Part shown: positions 1 to 7,678 of the stretch, piece after piece
Numbering within the stretch: the first letter of the stretch is position 1
Layout of the letters: each line of letters opens with the position of its first letter
NCBI GenBank assembly: GCA_029240815.1
Contig: JARDZO010000115.1
Span: forward strand, 1-16,121
From: Brevibacillus sp.
GTDB taxonomy: Bacteria > Bacillota > Bacilli > Brevibacillales > Brevibacillaceae
Reading direction: 5' to 3'
Length of the DNA: 16,121 bases
Translations under genes and position numbers: made by a program
Notes under the pieces: model-generated
Database searches by the model: none
Told to the model about the DNA's origin: nothing
What the model saw: the letters and a program-made list of their open reading frames with translations, nothing else

Positions 1-224
1 GCGCGAACCGAAAGCGAGATTTTGCCTGCATCATCAATGGAGAGAACTTTAACCTTTACTTGTGCTCCAACGGTAAAGTGATCATTGATATCCTTTACAA
101 AACCGTTTGCTACTTGGGAAATGTGGACCAGCCCCTGCTCGGTTTCGCTGACTGCTACGAACATCCCAAACGGTTTAATCGCTGTCACTTTTCCCTCGAT
201 GATGCTTCCCACTTGTACTGCCAT
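1..224 (-). CDS. S1-domain RNA-binding protein, 3' end cut by window
   Basis: The first 74 codons of a small protein read from an ATG at 224, with an AAAGGAG ribosome binding site about 10 bases upstream. The N-terminal sequence (GSIIEGKVTAIKPFGMFVAV, then GLVHISQV, FVKDINDH, KVKVLSID and KISLSV) is a nearly complete S1 OB-fold with the usual G-x-V, F-G-x-F-V, G-L-V-H-I-S and D-x-x-G-K-I-S-L-S landmarks. Proteins of this type in Bacillota (YabR and YugI/GSP13 of B. subtilis) are about 130 residues, bind RNA or ribosomes and have basic or glutamine-rich tails; the tail here lies outside the window. I cannot tell YabR-like from YugI-like without the tail and the neighbour beyond base 1, so no symbol is given. 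It has its own extended -10 promoter about 70 bases upstream. Confidence 0.88.
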   Translation of the reverse strand, partial: MAVQVGSIIEGKVTAIKPFGMFVAVSETEQGLVHISQVANGFVKDINDHFTVGAQVKVKVLSIDDAGKISLSVR

Positions 225-291
225 CCAGTTTGCACTCCTTTTATCATTTCCGAAAAATGGTGAGAACCTCAACCCGAAGCCTCATTCTCCT

Positions 292-300
292 AGTATAACA
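292..300 (-). promoter_or_regulatory. Extended -10 promoter for the S1-domain gene
   Basis: On the minus strand this reads TGTTATACT, a TGn extended -10 with TATACT. A weak -35-like TTTTCA lies about 18 bases further upstream. The leader to the ATG at 224 would be about 60 bases. It separates the S1 gene from the upstream vanZ-like gene, which suggests independent transcription. Confidence 0.5.
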
Positions 301-387
301 GAGAAAATCAAATACTGAAAAGCCTATTCTTTCTTGGTAAACACATAGGAGAAGTGTACTTCCCTTAGAGGTTGAGCACCATTTCTA

Positions 388-882
388 TTATGACATGGTT
401 TTTCTGGAATACAAGTAGACAATCGTTACCACTACTAACATAAACACCGAACCGGAGGCATCCAGAAGCACATCACCGACCATGCCCGTGCGGTCCGGCG
501 TGAAGGTTTGATGCCATTCATCGAGCACCGCGACCAACAAGCTGAAAAAGGCACTCCAGGGCAAAGCAGCAGGAAAGGAAAGCCGGTGGCGGAAAACGCG
601 GTAAAAACTTAAGGCTAGCACGGCGAAGACGGAAAAATGAGTGGCCTTGCGCAGGAGAAATTCGATGAAGCCCCCAATCCCTTTTTCCTCCACACTGATT
701 TCCTTGCCAGCGTACTGGAACGACCAGTCAGCCATGCGGTCTCCCCAATTGTTTTCACCGGCCATCTCCGAAAGCGTGCCTCGCATGTCTTGTTTGTAGT
801 ACGGCGTGGACGACGATATGAATAGCCCTATGAGAATGGCGGCCAACAAAATATAGTCAAAGATCTTGATATATCGGCGCAC
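388..882 (-). CDS. VanZ-family membrane protein
   Basis: A 164-residue protein that starts at GTG (882) behind a strong GGGAGGAG site 6-7 bases upstream; no ATG fits that site. The N-terminus holds one membrane segment (about residues 9-24). A loop with many acidic residues follows, then the VanZ core: K-A-T-H-F-S-V-F near residue 79, a segment at about 83-95, another at about 105-118, then D-E-W-H-Q-T-F-T-P-D-R-T-G and D-V-x-L-D-x-x-G, and a final segment at about 145-158. These motifs define the VanZ/YoaI-like family, whose founder gives low-level teicoplanin resistance; most chromosomal members have no known substrate. Family membership is clear and the function is not. The gene is upstream of, and in line with, the S1 gene, but that gene has its own promoter. 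Confidence 0.87.
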   Translation of the reverse strand: MRRYIKIFDYILLAAILIGLFISSSTPYYKQDMRGTLSEMAGENNWGDRMADWSFQYAGKEISVEEKGIGGFIEFLLRKATHFSVFAVLALSFYRVFRHRLSFPAALPWSAFFSLLVAVLDEWHQTFTPDRTGMVGDVLLDASGSVFMLVVVTIVYLYSRKTMS

Positions 883-947
883 TTGGGTCTCCTCCCTCGT
901 TTCTCTTCCTACTTCTTATCTTACATGAGTATGGGCGGAAAACGGGC

Positions 948-1150
948 GGAAAACGGAGAAAAAAGCTCCAGGTTCATAGGGACACTTGCACGGAGGTCGT
1001 TCCTGCACGGCCTCCATTCCAAAAGCGGAACAGCGTCCAAAAGTAGCCTTGTCAGGGTGTCTTCTCAAGTTGGACGCTGAAGGCGTGTTCCGCTTTTTTC
1101 ATTGCGCCTCGGTTGTGTCCCAAAGACCTTCGCTTTTTTCTCCGTTTTCC
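948..1150 (+). repeat. Interspersed repeat copy A (MITE-like, nested stems)
   Basis: A 203-bp noncoding element bounded by a perfect 19-bp inverted repeat (948-966 with 1132-1150, GGAAAACGGAGAAAAAAGC and its complement). Inside it are a second arm pair GGGACAC/GTGTCCC (979-985, 1115-1121), a side hairpin 992-998 with 1009-1015, and a central stem AAAAGcGGAAC/GTTCCgCTTTT (1021-1031 with 1087-1097) enclosing GCGTCC/GGACGC (1033-1038 with 1072-1077). The apical segment carries GTAGCC. The central part and the right end match copies at 7679-7869 and 15926-16121. It sits between the RND operon's terminator and the start of the vanZ-like gene. No open frame in it resembles a protein. It could be a miniature transposon, a structured RNA, or both. 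Confidence 0.8.
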
Positions 1151-1235
1151 TGGGGCGGCTTTTTTGAGAGATTCCCTTCGAAGTTCTTTGGAAAAGTAGG
1201 CACAAACGAAATTCTTCGGCGTCTCCATGCCCCAT

Positions 1236-1274
1236 AAAAAAAACCGGCGCCAACCTTATTGGTTAGCGTCGGTT
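1236..1274 (-). terminator. Rho-independent terminator of the RND operon
   Basis: Read on the minus strand, a 14-bp stem (AACCGACGCTAACC with GGTTGGCGCCGGTT, one A-C mismatch and one G-U pair) with loop AATAA is followed by a run of Ts. The stem begins inside the last codons of the RND gene, and the TAA stop codon (1256-1258) lies in the loop. Confidence 0.9.
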
Positions 1275-4200
1275 GCTTGTGCCGATATTGGAAGGAAGTC
1301 TTCTCTGGACAAGTCTTTTGTAGGTCGGGCATCTGTGCCCCTTATGTCGGAGCGCAGTTCTTTCCTTCGTTGTTTGAGCCATTGTTTCCGTTCTCTCGCA
1401 TCTTGCTTGCGTACTCTTTCGTTCTCCCACCAGACGCGGATGCGATCAAGCACGATCGGGAGGGTGAGCTCTGTTTTTGTCGCTTGCGACCACTCCCCTG
1501 CGTGGTGTATGCCTGGGATGAGGACGACCGCTGCAAATGCTGCGAGCAGCGTTCCGAAAAGAAGGGTGCAAGCAAAGGATGCGAACGGATCCACTCCTGG
1601 CATCCATCCGAAAGCAAGCGGCACGCAGGCGATCAAGACGGAGGCGAAGACAGTCCATTGGCTAGCGAGTGCTCGACCAAAGCCGGAGCGGACTGCGTCC
1701 CATATTGTAGTCTCTTCTGCTTCTCCCCTCGCAGCAAACATGTCGTCTAGCAAGACGAGCGCTTGCTGCAGCAGTATCGCACCAGCTCCCATCATGCCGT
1801 AAAAGGCCATTCCGTTCATCGGTCGATCCATGATCAGCAATCCCACCATGACGCTTCCCGACAGGACTGGCAAAATAACCAACGCGAGCAATCCGTCACG
1901 CGTCCTGCGCTGCAAGAGGAGACTCGCTAATAGAACTGTAGCGATGAGCCCTGCGACAACGAGCACTCGTCCACTCCAGTCTACTTTGTCCGTTTGCTCT
2001 TCCTTCAGTTTTTTCAGCTCATCCGCATTTAAAATGGAATATCCTTCGGGAATGGTCATCGTCTTTTGCATCCGCAGAGGCAAGACATAGGAGAGGGAGT
2101 CTATTCGTCCCGCATCCCGAACAGCGCTGCTTACCGTAAAGACGTAAAGGCCATCCTCGCGCTGATAGACAAGCGGTGCTTTCCCGCCCTGCCAATGGAC
2201 GAGGTCTTCCAGAGGAACTTTTCCCGCCGGAGTGCGGATCAAAATGTTTTTCACCTGATCGGGATGCTCCATCCACTTGTCTGGAAAGCGCACCACTACA
2301 GGGACACTTTGTTCATTCCAGTAGACGCTTCCCGCAGATTTTTCTCCTAGATAGCTTTCCAGTTGTTTTTTAATCTCCGCTTCGGACACCCGATACCTTG
2401 CCAGCATGTCCGCTTTGGGACGGATTTCGATGATGGTATTCTCCGAGTCTTCTCCGATTCTTTCATCGGTAATGATCTCTCGTCCGTCTTCATCACGTGA
2501 TGTGTACTTTTGCAGCTGAGTCAGTACTTCCTGTGCGATCCCTTGTGTCGTGAGCAAGGAAGGTCCCTTCACGGTAAATTCCAGACGTGTCTTCATATCC
2601 TCGCTCACGACAAACGCGAATGGGTCCGTCCCCGGAATGTCTCGAAGGTGTTTGTCCAGTTCCTTTTCGAGATCTGCGAGCGTCATCGTCCAGTCGTACC
2701 TGTCTGCCAGCTTTAGATGCAACGAGATTCGATCCTTGGATGCGATCGTGTATACATCGTTAATCTCAGCGAGCTCACGCAATCGCTCGTCAGCGATTTG
2801 GGACGCTCGCATCGCATCGTCCACACTGCTTCCCTGAACCATTTCCAATGTTAGCGTCTTATCATTGGTCGCCAGTTTCCCATATTCGTCAACCAGCACA
2901 AAAGAATGGAGCAGGACGACCAGGAGGAGAGAGAGTACGATCGTAATCCCGTAAGGCAAATACCCTTGCTTCACGAAGCGCTCCCAGCGTTTCCACGCAT
3001 AGCTTGCCGCCTTTCCCGGTGTGCGAGCTTGGCGAATGGGCTGAGCTGACGAACGATTCAGCCACGTACTTGACAATACCGGTGTGATGAAACCGTAGAC
3101 GAGGACGAGAGCTACTGTACCCAGTACTAACACGGGCCAAGCATCGTAAAGCACGATCCTGTCTTTTCCCGCGAGGAAGTCGGTCATCATCAGACCCGTC
3201 CAGCATGCCGCTAGGATCACAATCGCAAGCAGGAGCGGCTTCAACAGCTTCCATGACTCTAGCAGACTGATTTCAAAAGAATCCCCTTTTTGCCTCTTCA
3301 ATCGGTGAAAAAGCGCAGAACCTGCACCCGTGTACAACAGGGACAAGACGATGACCGGGCCAATTGAGGTATACGTCAGCGGCATCCCTGTGAGCCACAT
3401 GCCCCCCAATGTGCTGCCTGTCGTCATGACGACCGACAATAACGAGAGCAGCGAAACACCCGCACGTCTCTGGGAAACGTAGAGGAGCACCGAGCATGCT
3501 ACTGCAGCAAGTGCTGCGAGCAAAGTGAACTGCCAGAGCGCTCCCGTGAGAGGACCCGCTTGGTCGTCAAACAGATCGATCCTGTATTTTCCACCTGCCG
3601 CTTCGTTCAATTCACGTATCGCTTCGGCCGCCTGCGTACGCATCGAAGGAATCTGTCCCACATCAGCAGCCAAAAGCGTTATTCCTACCGCAGGTGAACC
3701 GTGATAGACACTCACCTCGTCTCCTTTACTGCCACGCAAATCGCGAATGTCAGCCAATGTTTTCAACGTGACGTATCCTTGGTTCGTCGCAATCAATTGC
3801 TTACCCAAGCCTTGCGGCCCTTCCGTCATGCTGGACCAGAGAAAGGACGCCCGATCCTTGTTTTGGCCTACGGTGCCCATTGGTTCGTCGATCACGTCAC
3901 CTGGAAGCTGATCGAGCACATCGCCTGGTGTCAGCCCGTACGCGAGCAGCATAGAAGGACGGAATAGAATGTCTACCTGTTTTTGGACCGAGCTGTCATC
4001 GATCTCTACTCGTGCGATACCGGGCAGGCTGATTAGTTTTTCGTAGACGGTGTAATGTGCCACATCCGATAGCGTCTGGACATCATTGCCGTGCAGCAGG
4101 TAAAACCCGATTCGATTCTCATTCAGATTGTCCTGACTGATGCTCCACTCCTTGACGGGGAGCTGTTTTGCCACTTCACTCAGTTTCTTTTCCAAGCGTT

Positions 4201-4513
4201 CCTTGTAATCAGACCCGATGCGTTCTGTGGTCTCTACGGTGACAGACGCAGAGCCTGGACGTGACTCGGACGTAATCGTAAGCGCGTCACCAACCGCACG
4301 GACAGATTCCTCTACTGGCCGAGTGACCGTCTCGTCGATCTTGCCGGTTGTCAATCCCGGAACGGTGAGATGAATCGTGTAGACTGGCACCGGACGATCC
4401 GGAAAAGTGGTAATGTCCATCCGAATCGCAGCGCCAATCCCCAACAGGCAGCAAGCGACTGCCAGAAGCCGCGCCAAAGCGGGAACAATGGATATAAACG
4501 ACCGATTATTCAT
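1256..4513 (-). CDS. RND-family efflux permease, divergent proton-relay residues
   Basis: A 1085-residue protein, the usual length for AcrB/SwrC-type permeases. The N-terminal segment (about residues 7-30) and the following sequence (V-x-x-P-G-L-T-T-x-x-I-D-E-T-V-T-R-P-V-E-E, then D-Y-K-E-R-L-E-K-K-L) are typical of the first porter domain. TM2-TM6 lie at about 325-500 and TM8-TM12 in the last quarter, with a second porter domain between. Aligned by eye to AcrB, the TM4 aspartate pair (D407, D408) falls on Gly-Ala in the stretch L-L-Y-T-G-A-G, and the TM10 lysine (K940) on Gln in L-L-Q-Q-A-L. The ATG at 4513 overlaps the stop of the adaptor gene by 8 bases, with AAGGTGG upstream, so translation is probably coupled. 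It is likely an exporter of lipophilic or amphiphilic compounds, but ion coupling is uncertain. Confidence 0.9.
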   Translation of the reverse strand: MNNRSFISIVPALARLLAVACCLLGIGAAIRMDITTFPDRPVPVYTIHLTVPGLTTGKIDETVTRPVEESVRAVGDALTITSESRPGSASVTVETTERIGSDYKERLEKKLSEVAKQLPVKEWSISQDNLNENRIGFYLLHGNDVQTLSDVAHYTVYEKLISLPGIARVEIDDSSVQKQVDILFRPSMLLAYGLTPGDVLDQLPGDVIDEPMGTVGQNKDRASFLWSSMTEGPQGLGKQLIATNQGYVTLKTLADIRDLRGSKGDEVSVYHGSPAVGITLLAADVGQIPSMRTQAAEAIRELNEAAGGKYRIDLFDDQAGPLTGALWQFTLLAALAAVACSVLLYVSQRRAGVSLLSLLSVVMTTGSTLGGMWLTGMPLTYTSIGPVIVLSLLYTGAGSALFHRLKRQKGDSFEISLLESWKLLKPLLLAIVILAACWTGLMMTDFLAGKDRIVLYDAWPVLVLGTVALVLVYGFITPVLSSTWLNRSSAQPIRQARTPGKAASYAWKRWERFVKQGYLPYGITIVLSLLLVVLLHSFVLVDEYGKLATNDKTLTLEMVQGSSVDDAMRASQIADERLRELAEINDVYTIASKDRISLHLKLADRYDWTMTLADLEKELDKHLRDIPGTDPFAFVVSEDMKTRLEFTVKGPSLLTTQGIAQEVLTQLQKYTSRDEDGREIITDERIGEDSENTIIEIRPKADMLARYRVSEAEIKKQLESYLGEKSAGSVYWNEQSVPVVVRFPDKWMEHPDQVKNILIRTPAGKVPLEDLVHWQGGKAPLVYQREDGLYVFTVSSAVRDAGRIDSLSYVLPLRMQKTMTIPEGYSILNADELKKLKEEQTDKVDWSGRVLVVAGLIATVLLASLLLQRRTRDGLLALVILPVLSGSVMVGLLIMDRPMNGMAFYGMMGAGAILLQQALVLLDDMFAARGEAEETTIWDAVRSGFGRALASQWTVFASVLIACVPLAFGWMPGVDPFASFACTLLFGTLLAAFAAVVLIPGIHHAGEWSQATKTELTLPIVLDRIRVWWENERVRKQDARERKQWLKQRRKELRSDIRGTDARPTKDLSREDFLPISAQATDANQ

Positions 4514-5744
4514 CAGCCACCTTCACCGCCTCGCCATCTACCAGATAAGAAAGACCTGACCCTACGATCTGATCGCCTACTTCCAGCCCTTCCACTACCT
4601 CGTAGAACGCTCCGTGGATGGCTCCCACTTTGATCGGAGTCTTTTCCACTGTGTTTTCAATGATTTTCAACACGTAGTTTTCCTCTTCGGAAATCCCCAC
4701 GCTGCTGACAGGCACGAGAGCGACATCCTTCGCCTCCAGCGCGTACTGACAGGTAACCGTCATGCCGCCCTTCCAATTGACATCACTTCCCGTAATGGTC
4801 ACTTCCACCGGGTATGAACCCAATCCTTGATCCATGACAGGCGAGACGAAGGTGACTTTTCCCTCCGCCTGACTGCCATCTGGCGCTTTCACTGTGACGA
4901 CAGCCCCTGCTTGCCAGCTGCTGATCTGCTCGCTCTCCACTTGCAGTTTGACCAGCCATTGCGATGTGTCCACGAGTCGGATAACTTCGCTGCCTGGACC
5001 TGTTTGCTCGGATTGTGCCTGTGGGATTGCGGCTACTACACCGGAAAAGGGTGCTTTCAATACAGCGTCAGCCGCTTCCTGTTTGGCACGAGTCAACTGG
5101 ACATTGGCCTGCTGAACTTCTGCGTTGGCCTCTTCCACATCCAATCGATCCGCACCCTTTAACAGCTTTGCGTAAGCAACTTCCTCTTCTTGCAAATCCA
5201 GCTTGGTCTGCCGTTCAGCCAGGGCGAGTCTGTCCAGCTCGTCTTTGGAGATGGCTCCGCCTTCGTAAAGCACCTTGGCTTGCTCATGCTCCTGCTCTGC
5301 TTTTGCAGCTGTCTGTTTCGCCTTTTCCACCTGTAGCTTTTGCGTCTGCAGTTCGTGAGTTTCTGGTCCCTGCGCTGCTTTACTGCGACGAATATTCGCA
5401 CTCGCCACTTGCCCTTGGGCAGCATTCACACCTTGCTGCAGGGCTGCAGCGTCCAGTGTAGCCAATGTTTGACCGGCCTTGACACTCGCCCCTTTTTGAA
5501 CCAAGATCTGTGCAATTTTACCCGATGCCCCAAAAGAAAGGGCCAATTCCTGACGCGGCGTCACTACGCCAGATACCTCCATCGTCAAAGCATCCTGACT
5601 TTGTTCTACTGTTATTGCATTGACCGTCTTGACCTTGATGACGGTCTCCTCATCGTTTTTCTTCAACTGGGCGATTTCGCTGTCCAGCTTTTCGCAGCCT
5701 GTGAGCAAGAGGGCCACTATCGAAAGACTGATCCATTTTTTCAT
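4506..5744 (-). CDS. Lipoprotein membrane-fusion adaptor of the RND system
   Basis: A 412-residue protein if begun at the ATG at 5744 (MKKWIS), which I prefer over the in-frame ATG at 5753. The AGGGG site is 8 bases from the former and only 3 from the latter, and MKK begins a proper signal peptide. The lipobox L-L-T-G-C puts the lipidated Cys at residue 17. A biotinyl-lipoyl half (about 60-105, S-G-V-V-T-P-R-Q-E and G-A-S-V-K-A-G-Q-T-L-A) leads to a long helical hairpin rich in Ala, Gln, Glu and Lys (about 105-225). The second lipoyl half (A-P-F-S-G-V-V-A) and a beta-barrel domain follow. This is the HlyD/AcrA family; in Gram-positive bacteria such adaptors are anchored to the outer face of the membrane. 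It is the first gene of the operon with the RND permease. No convincing promoter was found in the AT-rich DNA upstream. Confidence 0.9.
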   Translation of the reverse strand: MKKWISLSIVALLLTGCEKLDSEIAQLKKNDEETVIKVKTVNAITVEQSQDALTMEVSGVVTPRQELALSFGASGKIAQILVQKGASVKAGQTLATLDAAALQQGVNAAQGQVASANIRRSKAAQGPETHELQTQKLQVEKAKQTAAKAEQEHEQAKVLYEGGAISKDELDRLALAERQTKLDLQEEEVAYAKLLKGADRLDVEEANAEVQQANVQLTRAKQEAADAVLKAPFSGVVAAIPQAQSEQTGPGSEVIRLVDTSQWLVKLQVESEQISSWQAGAVVTVKAPDGSQAEGKVTFVSPVMDQGLGSYPVEVTITGSDVNWKGGMTVTCQYALEAKDVALVPVSSVGISEEENYVLKIIENTVEKTPIKVGAIHGAFYEVVEGLEVGDQIVGSGLSYLVDGEAVKVADE

Positions 5745-5880
5745 ACCATACACCCCTGCAAGGAACGCTTATTTCGCCTCATGTTTCTTCCAAATAACAA
5801 TAATAATTGACAAAATATATTTTACAGAAAAAACATAGTAGTTGTACCACTTTTCAGTCATTTTTTATATTTTTTTATAA

Positions 5881-6023
5881 ATGTGTCCGATACTTTCGTC
5901 ACTTCTTTGTAACTCGAATCCTGTATGATAGAAGAAAGCGGTTTAATTACGTTGTTGCGCTGCTGATTGTTAGCGCTTTCCTTTAGCTTTTTACGTCATT
6001 TTTTCACGGTGGGAGTGATCGAC
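5881..6023 (+). promoter_or_regulatory. scoA leader: candidate -10, cre-like site and hairpins
   Basis: A TATGAT box at 5924-5929 has no good -35. Just downstream, 5932-5946 (AAGAAAGCGGTTTAA) matches the CcpA cre consensus WTGNAARCGNWWWCA at 13 of 15 positions and would cover the start site. Two competing inverted repeats follow: GAAAGCG (5934-5940) with CGCTTTC (5974-5980), and GCGCT (5957-5961) with AGCGC (5972-5976). Catabolite repression of scoAB is plausible but inferred. Confidence 0.4.
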
Positions 6024-6716
6024 ATGGCAAAAATTTTTACCTCTTACACAGACATCGTGGCCGATATCCACGATGGTGCAACTTTGCTTGTGGGCGGATT
6101 CGGACTCGTAGGGATTCCTGAAAATCTGATCATCGCCTTGCGTGACAAAGGTGTGGGCAATCTCACAGTCGTTTCCAACAACTGCGGTGTAGACGATTGG
6201 GGACTGGGCCTTTTGCTGCGCGAAAAGCAGATCAAAAAAATGGTTTCCTCTTACGTTGGTGAAAACAAGGAATTCGAACGTCAATTTCTCTCTGGCGAGC
6301 TGGAAGTGGAGCTGACTCCGCAAGGTACGCTGGCGGAGCGAGTACGCGCTGGTGGTGCAGGAATCCCTGCTTTTTATACACCTGCGGGCGTAGGAACACC
6401 GATCGCAGAAGGTCGGGAAACACGCGTATTCAACGGCAAGGAGTATTTGCTGGAGGAAGGCATCACGGGGGATTTCGCGCTCATCAAAGCGTGGAAAGCG
6501 GACAAAATGGGGAACCTCGTGTTCCGCAAGACCGCGCAAAACTTCAACCCAATGATGGCGGCAGCTGGCAAAATCACTATTGTCGAAGTAGAAGAAATCG
6601 TGGAAACAGGCGAGCTGGATCCAGAACATATCCATACACCGAGCGTCTACGTACAACGCATCATCCAGGCGCCATCGTTTGAAAAACGAATCGAGCGTCG
6701 TACGGTCCGCTCCTAA
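6024..6716 (+). CDS. scoA: 3-oxoacid CoA-transferase subunit A
   Basis: A 230-residue protein. An in-frame ATG at 5967 exists, but the start at 6024 ([11 protein letters not shown]) is preferred: it has GGGAG about 8 bases upstream and gives the family's usual length, whereas the 19 extra residues from 5967 look like translated leader. The CoA-transferase family I subunit A signature [12 protein letters not shown] is near residues 25-36, followed by [11 protein letters not shown] and the conserved [21 protein letters not shown] segment at about 100-120. With ScoB it moves CoA between succinyl-CoA and acetoacetate or a related 3-oxoacid in the cytoplasm, linking ketone bodies or amino-acid breakdown to the TCA cycle. 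The exact substrate cannot be read from sequence alone. Confidence 0.93.
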   Translation: MAKIFTSYTDIVADIHDGATLLVGGFGLVGIPENLIIALRDKGVGNLTVVSNNCGVDDWGLGLLLREKQIKKMVSSYVGENKEFERQFLSGELEVELTPQGTLAERVRAGGAGIPAFYTPAGVGTPIAEGRETRVFNGKEYLLEEGITGDFALIKAWKADKMGNLVFRKTAQNFNPMMAAAGKITIVEVEEIVETGELDPEHIHTPSVYVQRIIQAPSFEKRIERRTVRS

Positions 6717-6758
6717 TCGTAACCGGAATTCAATGCCATTCATAAGGAGGAAACAGAT

Positions 6759-7415
6759 ATGTCGCTGACGCGTGAACAAATCGCCACTCGTGCTGCTCAA
6801 GAAGTCGAGGACGGCTTTTATGTGAATCTGGGAATCGGGATGCCTACTCTGGTCGCTAACTACATCCCGGAAGGTAAAACGGTCGTCCTGCAATCCGAAA
6901 ACGGCCTGCTGGGAATCGGACCTTATCCGACGGAAGATGAGCTCGATGCCGATCTGATCAATGCGGGTAAGGAAACGGTAACAGCGATCCCGGGTGCTGC
7001 TTACTTCTCCAGTGCGGAATCCTTTGCCATGATTCGCGGCGGACACATCGATCTCGCTATTCTCGGCGCAATGGAAGTATCCGCACAGGGCGATCTGGCT
7101 AACTGGATGATCCCTGGTAAAATGGTAAAAGGCATGGGCGGCGCGATGGATCTGGTGCATGGCGCCAAGAAGATCGTCGTCATCATGGACCACGTGAACA
7201 AGCACGGGGAAACGAAGATTTTGAACGAATGCGCACTTCCTCTCACAGGAAAACAGGTCGTGAACCGTATTATCACAGACCGCGCTGTTCTCGATGTCAC
7301 TCCAGAGGGTCTCGTGCTCGTGGAAGTGGCGGAAGGCTACACGGCTGAAGACATTCAGGCGTGCACACAGCCAAAGCTGACTGTATCCCCTGCTCTCAAA
7401 ACGATCGGACTGTAA
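6759..7415 (+). CDS. scoB: 3-oxoacid CoA-transferase subunit B
   Basis: A 218-residue protein from an ATG at 6759 with a near-perfect AAGGAGG site (6744-6750) 8 bases upstream. It carries the catalytic glutamate in the S-E-N-G motif (Glu47, in Q-S-E-N-G-L-L-G), which forms the enzyme-CoA thioester. Also present are G-I-G-M-P-T-L-V near residue 25 and the downstream [14 protein letters not shown] and [13 protein letters not shown] segments of CoA-transferase subunit B. It lies 42 bases after scoA with no terminator between, and a strong hairpin terminator follows, so scoAB is a complete two-gene operon. The length matches free-standing bacterial B subunits. Confidence 0.94.
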   Translation: MSLTREQIATRAAQEVEDGFYVNLGIGMPTLVANYIPEGKTVVLQSENGLLGIGPYPTEDELDADLINAGKETVTAIPGAAYFSSAESFAMIRGGHIDLAILGAMEVSAQGDLANWMIPGKMVKGMGGAMDLVHGAKKIVVIMDHVNKHGETKILNECALPLTGKQVVNRIITDRAVLDVTPEGLVLVEVAEGYTAEDIQACTQPKLTVSPALKTIGL

Positions 7416-7449
7416 GCTGCACGGACATCATAACCACACACCCATTTTT

Positions 7450-7482
7450 GACCTCATGCCGACGCGTGAGGTCCTTTTTTTT
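7450..7482 (+). terminator. Rho-independent terminator of scoAB
   Basis: GACCTCA (7450-7456) pairs with TGAGGTC (7467-7473), and eight Ts follow at 7475-7482. It lies 35 bases after the scoB stop. Confidence 0.9.
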
Positions 7483-7678
7483 ATAATACCAACATAGCTG
7501 AGGTGGGGAGAAGCAAGTTTCCGATCTGCGCTCCAGCCTACACCCCGACTGTCCGCTCCACAACGATTCACGGGGAAGCGGTAAAGTGGTAGCCGCTTCG
7601 AAGGGCGTTGGTGAAACAAGAAAAGAACGAAGAACGAAGGCATTTTCCCATGTAGGGTTGTTCTCATAGAAACTCCGT
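7483..7678. other. Noncoding stretch with nested inverted repeat
   Basis: No believable coding region is present. A perfect 7-bp hairpin GAAGCGG/CCGCTTC (7575-7581 with 7593-7599) sits inside TTCAC/GTGAA (7567-7571 with 7611-7615). Short matches to the repeat family (CGCTCCAGC, GACTGTCC, GCTCC and AAAGTgGTAGCC, in the same order) suggest a badly decayed or distantly related copy in plus orientation, next to copy B. This is weak evidence judged by eye. Confidence 0.35.

Noticed and set aside
1227..1802. Plus-strand open frame of 191 codons at the 3' end of the RND gene
   Set aside because: Antisense to the last transmembrane part of the permease; low-complexity Ser-rich translation and overlap with the terminator.
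5806..5840. Perfect TTGACA on the plus strand as a promoter for scoA
   Set aside because: No acceptable -10 lies 16-18 bases downstream (AAAACA/AAACAT), and the leader would be about 190 bases.
5991..7205. Long minus-strand open frame of 404 codons opposite scoA and scoB
   Set aside because: It is antisense to two clearly recognised genes, and its translation is rich in His, Cys, Phe and Arg without any domain; it is a shadow of biased codon use.
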